Origin: Gammaproteobacteria bacterium
GTDB taxonomy: Bacteria > Pseudomonadota > Gammaproteobacteria > Pseudomonadales > DSM-25080
Assembly (NCBI GenBank): GCA_013372965.1
Contig: JABXIR010000188.1
Span: 1 to 5,019 of the forward strand
DNA length: 5,019 bases
Direction of reading: 5' to 3'
Of the stretch, positions 1-5,019 are shown one piece after another (the first letter of the stretch is position 1; the number at the start of each line of letters is the position of its first letter). The notes beneath the pieces were generated by a model that was not told the origin of the DNA, ran no database searches, and saw only the letters and a list, made by a program, of their open reading frames with translations. Both the position numbers and the translations under genes were made by a program.

Positions 1-164
1 AGAGCCTCGCGAAGTGTTCCGTAACAGAGTGCTTTTAGAAGGCGCGCATCTTGAGCTTCGAACTGCTTTGCTGATTCGTTAAGCAAGTAAAGTAGCGATG
101 ATTGCTGACGCAATATCTTTTCGATCACTTTGACTGCTGCGAGTCTGACGCTTGGTTTAGCCAA
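1..164 (-). CDS. rsmB: RsmB, 16S rRNA m5C967 methyltransferase (N-terminal part, runs off left edge)
   Basis: RsmB (Sun/Fmu) methylates C967 of 16S rRNA using S-adenosylmethionine. Only the first 54 codons are in the window, translated by hand from the reverse complement: the protein begins MAKPSVRLAAVKVIEKIL and reaches LLKALCYGTLREA. This matches the N-terminal NusB-like RNA-binding domain of the family (E. coli has AAQAVEQVV and LLQELCFGVLRTL at the same places). The catalytic domain lies outside. The start is TTG at 164-162: an in-frame TAG sits two codons upstream at 170-168, there is no ATG nearby, and a GAAGG Shine-Dalgarno lies 8 bases ahead. The start overlaps the fmt stop by 8 bases, so translation is probably coupled to fmt. 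Neighbour order (def-fmt-rsmB) is the usual gammaproteobacterial one. Identity is well supported; the exact start is slightly less sure. Confidence 0.88.
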   Translation of the reverse strand, partial: MAKPSVRLAAVKVIEKILRQQSSLLYLLNESAKQFEAQDARLLKALCYGTLREA

Positions 165-1098
165 GTTCTACGCCTTCTGAAAATAGCTCCGATCGACCGT
201 TTAGAACATCTTTAATCGCCATCGCCCGCTTTGAGGGGAGTTGAACGGTATCGAGCCTTAATTGATTCTCACCGCAAGCCACGACGACGTCGTTCTTGGA
301 CGGGCGGATAATCGTACCCGGTTGAAGGCGGTGGCTAAGATTTATGACCTCGGAGCGGTGAATGCGGATGACTTCGTCGCCCACTTGAGTCCATGCAATC
401 GGGAACGGATAGAACGCACGTATTTTTTGTTGGATTACCTGAGCACTCTCGTTCCAGTTAATGCAGCCATCTGCTTTGGATAGCTTATGCGCGTAGGTCG
501 CTAGGCCATCGTCCTGGGCTTCACCTTCGAAATCGCGCCCTTCAAACTGAGTCAAAACGTCGATCAGTGCTGGGCAACCCAGCTCGATGAGTTCATCGTG
601 AAGTGAGCCGCCGGTGGTGTCACTGGTAATAGGGATGCTCTGCTTAGAGATCATTGGCCCAGTATCGAGACCCAACTCCATTTTCATGATGGTAACGCCA
701 GTTTCGGTATCGCCCGCCTCGATGGCACGTTGAATTGGCGCCGCACCTCGCCAGCGCGGAAGTAATGACGCGTGGACGTTGATGCAACCATACTTAGGTG
801 CATCGAGGACCGACTGCGGAAGCAGTAAGCCATAAGCGACCACGACCATGACGTCGCAATTGAGTTGCGCGAGCTGCTCTACATCGACAGCGTTTTTGAA
901 ATTAACCGGCTGAAATACGGGAATGTCGTGAGCTAACGCGACCTCTTTCACGGGGCTTTGTGTGATTTTTTTACCACGACCTGACTGGCGATCAGGTTGT
1001 GTATAGACGCCGACAACCTCGATGTTAGCCGCTTTTAGAAGTGCCTCAAGGTGGCGTGCCGAAAAATCCGGTGTGCCCGCGAATACGACTCGAATCAT
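157..1098 (-). CDS. fmt: Methionyl-tRNA formyltransferase
   Basis: Transfers the formyl group of 10-formyltetrahydrofolate to Met on initiator tRNA, in the cytoplasm, giving fMet-tRNA for translation initiation. The 313-residue length is typical. Residues 1-190 are the Rossmann-like formyltransferase domain: FAGTPDF near residue 6, the basic loop RQSGRGKKITQSPVK (37-51) that in E. coli contacts the tRNA acceptor end, and the signature SLLPRWRGAAPI (111-122). The catalytic triad of the family is present as Asn107, His109 and Asp145 (in LGLDTGPM). The C-terminal part (about 205-313) is the beta-barrel tRNA-binding domain, with the typical segment KIRAFYPFPIAW. The ATG lies 3 bases after the def stop; an AAGG Shine-Dalgarno inside the end of def is 8 bases ahead, so it is co-translated with def. 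The 3' end overlaps rsmB by 8 bases. All key residues are intact. Confidence 0.97.
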   Translation of the reverse strand: MIRVVFAGTPDFSARHLEALLKAANIEVVGVYTQPDRQSGRGKKITQSPVKEVALAHDIPVFQPVNFKNAVDVEQLAQLNCDVMVVVAYGLLLPQSVLDAPKYGCINVHASLLPRWRGAAPIQRAIEAGDTETGVTIMKMELGLDTGPMISKQSIPITSDTTGGSLHDELIELGCPALIDVLTQFEGRDFEGEAQDDGLATYAHKLSKADGCINWNESAQVIQQKIRAFYPFPIAWTQVGDEVIRIHRSEVINLSHRLQPGTIIRPSKNDVVVACGENQLRLDTVQLPSKRAMAIKDVLNGRSELFSEGVELG

Positions 1099-1101
1099 TC
1101 C

Positions 1102-1608
1102 TTATACCTTTAAGCGTTGGGCTTTTTCGAGCTTCTTGCGAATACGATTGCGCTTCATCGCAGAAAGATAATCGACAAACAGCTTGCCATTCAGGTGGTC
1201 GAGCTCGTGTTGAATGCACACGGCGAGGAGCCCGTCGGGTTGCAGTTCAAATGACTCGCCCTTTTCGTTTTGGGCGCGAACAATAATGTTCTCAGGGCGC
1301 TCGACTTCTTCGTAGAAGCCAGGAACGCTCAAACAACCCTCGTCGTAGGGCGCTTGATTGCCCTCCTTCACCTCAATGGTTGGGTTGATAAACACCATTG
1401 GCTGATCGCGTTCGTCTGATGTGTCGATCACAACAACGCGTTTATGAACGTTCACTTGTGTAGCAGCAAGGCCAACACCGTTTGCGTCATACATCGTTTC
1501 AATCATGTCCTTTACGAGAGTTTGAATTGACTCATCGAAGGTTTCGACCGGCTCGGCGATTGTGCGTAACCTTGGGTCTGGAAAGGTAAGAATATCGAGA
1601 ATTGCCAT
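1102..1608 (-). CDS. def: Peptide deformylase
   Basis: Metalloenzyme (Fe2+ in vivo in most bacteria) that removes the N-formyl group from nascent proteins at the ribosome exit. Its 168 residues match the E. coli enzyme (169) along the whole length. The three family motifs are intact: GVGLAATQ (44-51), EGCLS (90-94, metal ligand Cys92) and HELDH (134-138, metal ligands His134 and His138, catalytic Glu135). The basic C-terminal helix (about 152-168, rich in Lys and Arg) resembles the helix that docks on the ribosome in E. coli. The ATG at 1608 is the only sensible start: an in-frame TAG at 1629-1627 is followed by no other start codon. The GGAG upstream is about 15 bases away, longer than usual. 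It is the first gene of def-fmt-rsmB, with a TATAAT promoter element about 120 bases upstream. Confidence 0.97.
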   Translation of the reverse strand: MAILDILTFPDPRLRTIAEPVETFDESIQTLVKDMIETMYDANGVGLAATQVNVHKRVVVIDTSDERDQPMVFINPTIEVKEGNQAPYDEGCLSVPGFYEEVERPENIIVRAQNEKGESFELQPDGLLAVCIQHELDHLNGKLFVDYLSAMKRNRIRKKLEKAQRLKV

Positions 1609-1655
1609 AAATTTACGGTTAAACTCCTAACTAAACGTGCATTGCATTGCTGAAC

Positions 1656-1728
1656 AAGCCGCGTTAACGTGAACTGCTTAGTGTTTTCGCAGAATAGCAC
1701 CAATGCGTGCGTAGATTTAATGCGGCTT
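1656..1728. repeat. Long-spaced 12-base inverted repeat in the divergent promoter region
   Basis: The left arm AAGCCGCGTTAA (1656-1667) and right arm TTAATGCGGCTT (1717-1728) are inverted copies with a single C/T difference that still allows a G-U pair. The 49-base spacer puts the arm centres about 61 bases apart, close to six helical turns. The right arm abuts the minus-strand TATAAT at 1729-1734 and overlaps the base of the plus-strand AT-rich core. It could be a pair of operator half-sites or a long-range stem in the def leader; nothing in the sequence decides between these. Confidence 0.45.
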
Positions 1729-1743
1729 ATTATACACTATAAG
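1728..1743 (+). promoter_or_regulatory. AT-rich core, possible -10 region for tsaP
   Basis: The plus strand here contains TATTAT (1728-1733) and TATAAG (1738-1743), each one mismatch from TATAAT, 43 to 58 bases ahead of the tsaP start. Neither has a convincing -35 hexamer at 16-18 bases. It overlaps the minus-strand -10 element, so the two divergent promoters would compete for RNA polymerase if both are real. Low certainty. Confidence 0.3.
1729..1734 (-). promoter_or_regulatory. Putative -10 element for the def-fmt-rsmB operon
   Basis: Read on the minus strand, 1734-1729 is a perfect TATAAT. No good TTGACA-like -35 is visible 16-18 bases upstream (the 17-base spacing gives CGAATT), so it may need an activator or be weak. 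If used, transcription would start near 1722, giving a def leader of about 113 bases. Inferred from sequence only. Confidence 0.45.
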
Positions 1744-1785
1744 AATATCGAAATTCGGTCTTTACGCGAATAATAGGAAGAGACT

Positions 1786-2802
1786 ATGAAATCCAAGATC
1801 ACTACTTGGTTAATTGCACTGGCCTTAAGTGTCAATGTTGCTGCTATTGAATTAGCAGAAGACCACCCTGAAACTTACACGGTAGTTCGCGGCGATACCC
1901 TTTGGGACATCGCGGGCATGTTCCTCGAGCGTCCATGGCAATGGCCAGAGATTTGGGTTGTTAACGACGCCATTGAAAATCCGCATTTGATTTACCCGGG
2001 TGACGTTCTTCGACTCGTATATCGCGATGGCAAGCCTGTGATCGAGCTTCAGCGAACGGTGAAGCTAAGCCCTCACGTACGCGTTGAGGCAAACAATCCA
2101 ATTACGGTTGTAGCGCTTGAACGCATCGAGCCCTTCCTCAATCGCGCACGTATCTTCTCATCTCAGGAAGAGTTTGATGCCACCCCATACGTTGTTCAGG
2201 GGGCACGCGAAAATTTAATCGTGGGAGAGCTACAGGAGCTGTTCGCTCGTGGCGAGTCAGGATGGGCGGATCGTCGTGTCGATTACGGCATTTATCGCGG
2301 CGGTGAAACTTGGGTTGATCCACTCACTGATGAAATCCTAGGCTTTGAGGCAATCGAAATTGGCGCTGCTGATGTGCAAGATGAAGGTGACGACATTGCA
2401 CGACTTGAAGTAACGCGCTCGCGCCAAGAAGTACGTCCAGCCGACCACATCATTGAAATAATTCCGTCGGCTTTCGACTCGGTCTACTATCCGAGCGCAC
2501 CTCAAGCCGATATCGACGGCTTTATTCTGGATGTCGATGGTGGCGTATCGCAAGTTGGTGCGATGAGTGTTGTCATGATTAATAAAGGTGAGCGCGAAGG
2601 CATCGAAGCTGGTCATGTTCTTAGTATTTGGAAGCGTGGTGAGCAAGTTCGTGACCCTGTCACTCGTGAAACCATCGAAATGCCGGCGCAGCAAGCGGGC
2701 GTGCTGATGATTTTCCAAACCTATGAAAAAATGAGCTACGCACTCGTTCTTGAGGCAGATCGTCCACTCAAAGTTGGCGATATCGTTCGCACGCCTCAGT
2801 AA
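1786..2802 (+). CDS. tsaP: TsaP-like LysM protein (type IV pilus secretin-associated)
   Basis: Secreted, peptidoglycan-binding protein; its homologues (PA0020 of P. aeruginosa, TsaP of Neisseria and Myxococcus) associate with the PilQ secretin and help anchor it in the cell wall for pilus surface assembly. Visible here: a Sec signal peptide (basic MKSK, hydrophobic 8-18, likely cut after VAA at residue 20); a LysM domain at about 31-78 (YTVVRGDTLWDIA to YPGDVLRLV) with the tryptophan-rich insertion RPWQWPEIW typical of this family; a middle region 95-215 rich in acidic residues; and a C-terminal domain about 245-336 (GAMSVVMINKG, AGVLMIF, LKVGDIV) resembling FlgT-like C-terminal domains. Length 338 is usual. 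AGGA lies 7 bases ahead of the ATG. It sits divergent to def and directly before dprA, the same place as in Pseudomonas. The LysM assignment is firm; the pilus role is by homology and position, as no pil genes are in view. Confidence 0.82.
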   Translation: MKSKITTWLIALALSVNVAAIELAEDHPETYTVVRGDTLWDIAGMFLERPWQWPEIWVVNDAIENPHLIYPGDVLRLVYRDGKPVIELQRTVKLSPHVRVEANNPITVVALERIEPFLNRARIFSSQEEFDATPYVVQGARENLIVGELQELFARGESGWADRRVDYGIYRGGETWVDPLTDEILGFEAIEIGAADVQDEGDDIARLEVTRSRQEVRPADHIIEIIPSAFDSVYYPSAPQADIDGFILDVDGGVSQVGAMSVVMINKGEREGIEAGHVLSIWKRGEQVRDPVTRETIEMPAQQAGVLMIFQTYEKMSYALVLEADRPLKVGDIVRTPQ

Positions 2803-2810
2803 CACCCTAA

Positions 2811-2841
2811 ACGTGGCTTAAGGAGTTTTCTTGAGCCACGT
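2811..2841 (+). promoter_or_regulatory. Hairpin covering the dprA ribosome binding site and TTG start
   Basis: Arms ACGTGGCT (2811-2818) and AGCCACGT (2834-2841) are perfectly complementary. The stem continues inward with a U-G pair, two A-U pairs and a G-C pair (2819-2822 with 2830-2833), plus a possible G-U pair, leaving a loop of about 5-7 bases. The Shine-Dalgarno AAGGAG (2820-2825) and the start TTG (2831-2833) both fall within it. There is no U-run after either arm on either strand, so it is not a standard terminator. The tsaP stop codon ends 8 bases upstream, so a terminating ribosome would reach the 5' arm. The pairing is seen directly; the control of translation is inferred. Confidence 0.65.
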
Positions 2842-3865
2842 ATCTCTTAACCAGCTGTGGTTTAACAGCGTCAGTAAAATTCCCTCCTCACTAAAACGCG
2901 AAGGCGTATCTTCCGGTACGGTTAGTTGGTGGCCTTTATCACATAAACAGCGATGGATCGACTGGCACTCCCAACCGAGAAAAGACCCGAACTACTCGGC
3001 GTTGCGTGAAACAAAAGATTGTCTCGACCAAGGTGTGTGCAAGGCAGTGACCATCGCTGATCATAATTACCCTCCCCTGCTACGATCGCTGCCCGACGCG
3101 CCCTTGATTCTATTTTATCGAGGTAACCTCGAGCTGCTGAGCCTACCCAGTCTTGCGGTCGTCGGAGGACGAATGTGTACTGCGTCGGCACGAGCGCTTT
3201 GTCGCCGGTGGGTGCCTCAGTTAGCGGACCGAGGCCTGTGTATCGTCAGTGGTTTGGCACGCGGTGTTGATGCGGAGGCCCATCTTGCCGCTCTTGGCTG
3301 CGGTGCGAATACCGTCGCGGTCTTGGCTGGCGGCTTAGGTCGCCTCTATCCCAAAGAGCACCGCGAGCTCTTTGAGCGAATCGCCGAATCTGGATGCGTC
3401 GTTAGCGAGCAGCTGTGGCCCATCAGTGCCAAACGCTTCGACTTCCCAAAGCGCAATCGTATTGTGAGTGGTCTGAGTGCCGTCACGTTAATTGTGGAGG
3501 CCTCGTTAAAGTCAGGCAGTTTGATTACGGCACGGCACGCCCTGGCTCAGGGGCGTGAGGTGGCGGCCGTTCCCAACTCGCCCTTGGTACACGATCTGCA
3601 GGGGCCTAATGAGCTCATTAAACAAGGTGCCTGCTTAGTGACCAGCCCACAAGACATTATTGATTTGTACGATGGGCTGCCACTCATTAACAACGACCTT
3701 CAGTTGGTGCTCAATTCGATTGGTAGCGGCAGCGTGGCGGTTGAGGATCTCTCTGCGGTAACAGAGCTGGATGAGTCAGCGATTTGGTCGGCGTTGGCAT
3801 CTTTGGAAATTGATGATCTCGTGATTCAGAAAAATGGGCTCTGGTCTCGGCTGACCACAGGTTGA
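2831..3865 (+). CDS. dprA: DNA processing protein DprA (Smf)
   Basis: DprA binds incoming single-stranded DNA in the cytoplasm during natural transformation and loads RecA on it. The 344 residues show a divergent N-terminal helical region (1-70), the lead-in TIADHNYPPLLR (74-85), the Rossmann-type core (about 105-280) and a small C-terminal winged-helix-like domain (about 285-344). Core motifs: VGGR (111-114), SGLARGVDAEAH (140-151), AVLAGGLGRLYP (163-174), FPKRNRIVSGLS (205-216) and EASLKSGSLITA (223-234). Several usually conserved positions differ (VGSR is VGGR, AVLGxGLD is AVLAGGLG, AVPG is AVPN at 249). The start is TTG with AAGGAG 5 bases ahead; no ATG occurs until codon 115, inside the core. 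Both lie in a strong hairpin. It lies 28 bases after tsaP and is probably co-transcribed with it. Family identity is firm; activity in transformation is not shown by sequence. Confidence 0.93.
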   Translation: MSHVSLNQLWFNSVSKIPSSLKREGVSSGTVSWWPLSHKQRWIDWHSQPRKDPNYSALRETKDCLDQGVCKAVTIADHNYPPLLRSLPDAPLILFYRGNLELLSLPSLAVVGGRMCTASARALCRRWVPQLADRGLCIVSGLARGVDAEAHLAALGCGANTVAVLAGGLGRLYPKEHRELFERIAESGCVVSEQLWPISAKRFDFPKRNRIVSGLSAVTLIVEASLKSGSLITARHALAQGREVAAVPNSPLVHDLQGPNELIKQGACLVTSPQDIIDLYDGLPLINNDLQLVLNSIGSGSVAVEDLSAVTELDESAIWSALASLEIDDLVIQKNGLWSRLTTG

Positions 3866-3899
3866 TGTTAATTATCGCATCGACTAAATTGGAGGCTCC

Positions 3900-3909
3900 T
3901 AATCGATTA
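3900..3909. repeat. Perfect 10-base palindrome TAATCGATTA ahead of tsaC
   Basis: TAATCGATTA is self-complementary and lies in the 55-base gap between dprA and tsaC, directly after a purine-rich TTGGAGG (3889-3895). It might be an operator or chance; no clear promoter hexamers or terminator stem were found in this gap. Confidence 0.3.
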
Positions 3910-3920
3910 AGTTTTCGAGA

Positions 3921-4472
3921 GTGTCGATGTTGTTATCAGTTAAAGATGCCGCAAAGAACATCCTAAATGGACAGGTCATTGCCTACCCAACCGAGGCGGT
4001 TTGGGGGTTGGGTTGCGACCCTAGGAACGAAGTAGCCGTTCATAAAATATTGACACTAAAGTCGCGCCCTGTTGAAAAAGGACTAATTCTTGTGTTTTCC
4101 AGCGTGGACCAAGTGGCCCAGTGGATCACGTTGTCCGACGATCAGCTGGGTATGCTTGACACAGATTCGCAGCGGGCCACTACGTTCATTGTTCCCTGCG
4201 ATGAACGCATTCCCACCTGGATTAAAGGCGAGCACCAATCGGTGGCGATTCGAGTGTCAAAACATCCGGTAGTCGCTGCTTTGTGTCAACTAGTGGGGCA
4301 TGGTATCGTCTCGACATCGGCCAACCCTGCAGGTTTGCCCGAGGCTCAGGATGCCGGTCAGGTTACGGCCTACTTTGGTGATGAGCTACCAACATGCGAA
4401 GGTCATATTGGAAGCGATCCACGACCGAGCCAAATAATTGATATTATGACTGGGCGATTGCTTCGCTCTTAG
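3921..4472 (+). CDS. tsaC: Threonylcarbamoyl-AMP synthase TsaC (YrdC family)
   Basis: Makes threonylcarbamoyl-AMP from threonine, bicarbonate and ATP, the first step of t6A37 formation in ANN-decoding tRNAs; TsaB, TsaD and TsaE complete it and are not in view. The protein is the short form (183 residues, E. coli 190) with the YrdC domain only and no Sua5 C-terminal domain. Family motifs: AYPTEAVWGLGCDP (21-34), LKSRPVEKGLIL (46-57, conserved Lys47 and Arg49), SVAIRV (107-112), and STSAN (131-135, Ser133 and Asn135), together the KxR-SxN set. The WPGP segment found in relatives is replaced by SQRA (83-86). Start is uncertain: GTG at 3921 has no good Shine-Dalgarno, whereas ATG at 3927 has a weak GAGAG 5 bases ahead; the difference is two residues. 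It lies 55 bases after dprA and 13 before hemF. Confidence 0.93.
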   Translation: MSMLLSVKDAAKNILNGQVIAYPTEAVWGLGCDPRNEVAVHKILTLKSRPVEKGLILVFSSVDQVAQWITLSDDQLGMLDTDSQRATTFIVPCDERIPTWIKGEHQSVAIRVSKHPVVAALCQLVGHGIVSTSANPAGLPEAQDAGQVTAYFGDELPTCEGHIGSDPRPSQIIDIMTGRLLRS

Positions 4473-4485
4473 CCAATGAGACACT

Positions 4486-5019
4486 ATGACAACGATTAAC
4501 ATTGCGGCCGTTAAAAAATGGCTACTCGATCTGCAAGATGATATCTGCTGCTCCCTCGAAAAAATAGACGGTCGTGAGCGCTTTATTGAAGATGAGTGGA
4601 CGAAAGAGTCTGGTGGTGGCGGACGAACCCGTGTTTTCACAGCGGGAGACGTTATTGAAAAGGGCGGTGTTAATTTCTCCCACGTCTTTGGCACTCAACT
4701 CCCACCTTCTGCGACGGCGGCACGCCCAGAGCTGGCAGGCCGAAGCTACCAAGCGATGGGTGTCAGCTTGGTTATCCATCCGAAGAATCCGTTAGCGCCA
4801 ACGTCGCACGCCAATGTGCGTTTCTTCTGTGCCGAAAAAGAAGGAGAGGATCCTGTTTGGTGGTTTGGTGGTGGTTTCGACTTAACACCGACGTATGGAT
4901 TCGATGAAGATTGTGTACACTGGCATCAAGTGGCTAAGGACGCTTGCGATCCTTTTGGCGAGCACGTCTACCCGAAGCTCAAGCAGTGGTGCGACGAGTA
5001 CTTTTATCTAAAGCATCGC
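4486..5019 (+). CDS. hemF: Coproporphyrinogen III oxidase, oxygen-dependent (N-terminal part, runs off right edge)
   Basis: HemF decarboxylates coproporphyrinogen III to protoporphyrinogen IX with O2 in haem synthesis, in the cytoplasm as a homodimer. The frame is open from the ATG at 4486 to the window end, 178 codons of about 300 expected. Hand translation gives clear family signatures: GGVNFSHVFG (60-69), SLVIHPKNPLAPTSHANVRFF (94-114), WWFGGGFDLTPTYGF (125-139), and YPKLKQWCDEYFYLKHR (162-178). Residues aligned with the E. coli metal ligands and active-site positions are present: Ser94, His98, His108, Asn110, His147 and His177 (offset +2 from E. coli). Only a weak GAGA precedes the ATG, and the tsaC stop is 13 bases upstream, so translation may be coupled to tsaC. 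Placement after tsaC and before (typically) aroE is usual in pseudomonads and relatives. Confidence 0.96.
   Translation, partial: MTTINIAAVKKWLLDLQDDICCSLEKIDGRERFIEDEWTKESGGGGRTRVFTAGDVIEKGGVNFSHVFGTQLPPSATAARPELAGRSYQAMGVSLVIHPKNPLAPTSHANVRFFCAEKEGEDPVWWFGGGFDLTPTYGFDEDCVHWHQVAKDACDPFGEHVYPKLKQWCDEYFYLKHR

Noticed and set aside
1512..1703. 63-codon minus-strand frame spanning the def leader and the start of def
   Set aside because: It starts at TTG with no Shine-Dalgarno, shows no family motif and overlaps the def N-terminus out of frame.
2338..2805. 155-codon open frame on the minus strand inside tsaP
   Set aside because: It is fully antisense to a well-supported gene with a signal peptide and LysM domain. 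Its translation shows no recognisable motif, and it is best explained by codon bias of the real frame.
2811..2841. The hairpin as a rho-independent terminator of tsaP
   Set aside because: No U-run follows the 3' arm on the plus strand, nor the matching arm on the minus strand, and the stem contains the next gene's ribosome binding site and start.
3891..3899. GGAGGCTCC as a terminator stem after dprA
   Set aside because: The palindrome has a one-base centre, which cannot form an RNA loop, and no U-run follows.
3865..3966. 33-codon frame opening at the TGATG end of dprA
   Set aside because: Not called as a gene: its peptide has no recognisable features, it overlaps the tsaC start out of frame, and its only support is position. 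Kept only as part of the tsaC start question.
4522..4795. Open frames on both strands within the hemF region
   Set aside because: They are out of frame with the hemF reading frame, which is open to the window end and carries many conserved HemF motifs.

Overview
This window is a conserved housekeeping block of a gammaproteobacterium. The order (rsmB-fmt-def on the minus strand, then tsaP-dprA-tsaC-hemF on the plus strand) closely follows the region around PA0017-PA0024 of Pseudomonas aeruginosa, except that tsaC is followed directly by hemF. Base composition looks close to 50% G+C. The proteins are not close enough to Pseudomonas to name a genus. A marine gammaproteobacterium is a reasonable guess, but that is inference. 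There are no mobile elements, CRISPR arrays, tRNA or rRNA genes, and no gene-free stretch over 300 bases.

Minus-strand operon, read right to left: def (peptide deformylase), then fmt (methionyl-tRNA formyltransferase) after a 3-base gap, then the N-terminal 54 codons of rsmB (16S rRNA m5C967 methyltransferase). rsmB starts at a TTG that overlaps the end of fmt and runs off the left edge. Fmt adds the formyl group to initiator Met-tRNA, deformylase removes it from nascent proteins, and RsmB modifies the small subunit, so the operon serves translation.

A 177-base divergent intergenic region (1609-1785) separates the two arms. It holds a perfect TATAAT for the def side, an AT-rich core that could serve tsaP, and a 12-base inverted repeat with widely spaced arms.

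Plus-strand arm: tsaP (secreted LysM protein of the type IV pilus secretin), dprA (ssDNA-binding RecA loader of natural transformation), tsaC (threonylcarbamoyl-AMP synthase for tRNA t6A), and the first 178 codons of hemF (oxygen-dependent coproporphyrinogen III oxidase), which runs off the right edge. tsaP and dprA side by side make a link to pilus-mediated DNA uptake plausible, though both are present in this position in many relatives.

The most interesting signal is a strong 31-base hairpin (2811-2841) that buries both the Shine-Dalgarno sequence and the TTG start codon of dprA, just downstream of the tsaP stop codon. Other points of note are loss of the WPGP motif in TsaC, several unusual substitutions in the DprA signature motifs, and an unclear translation start for tsaC. 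I see no clearly new multi-gene system here.
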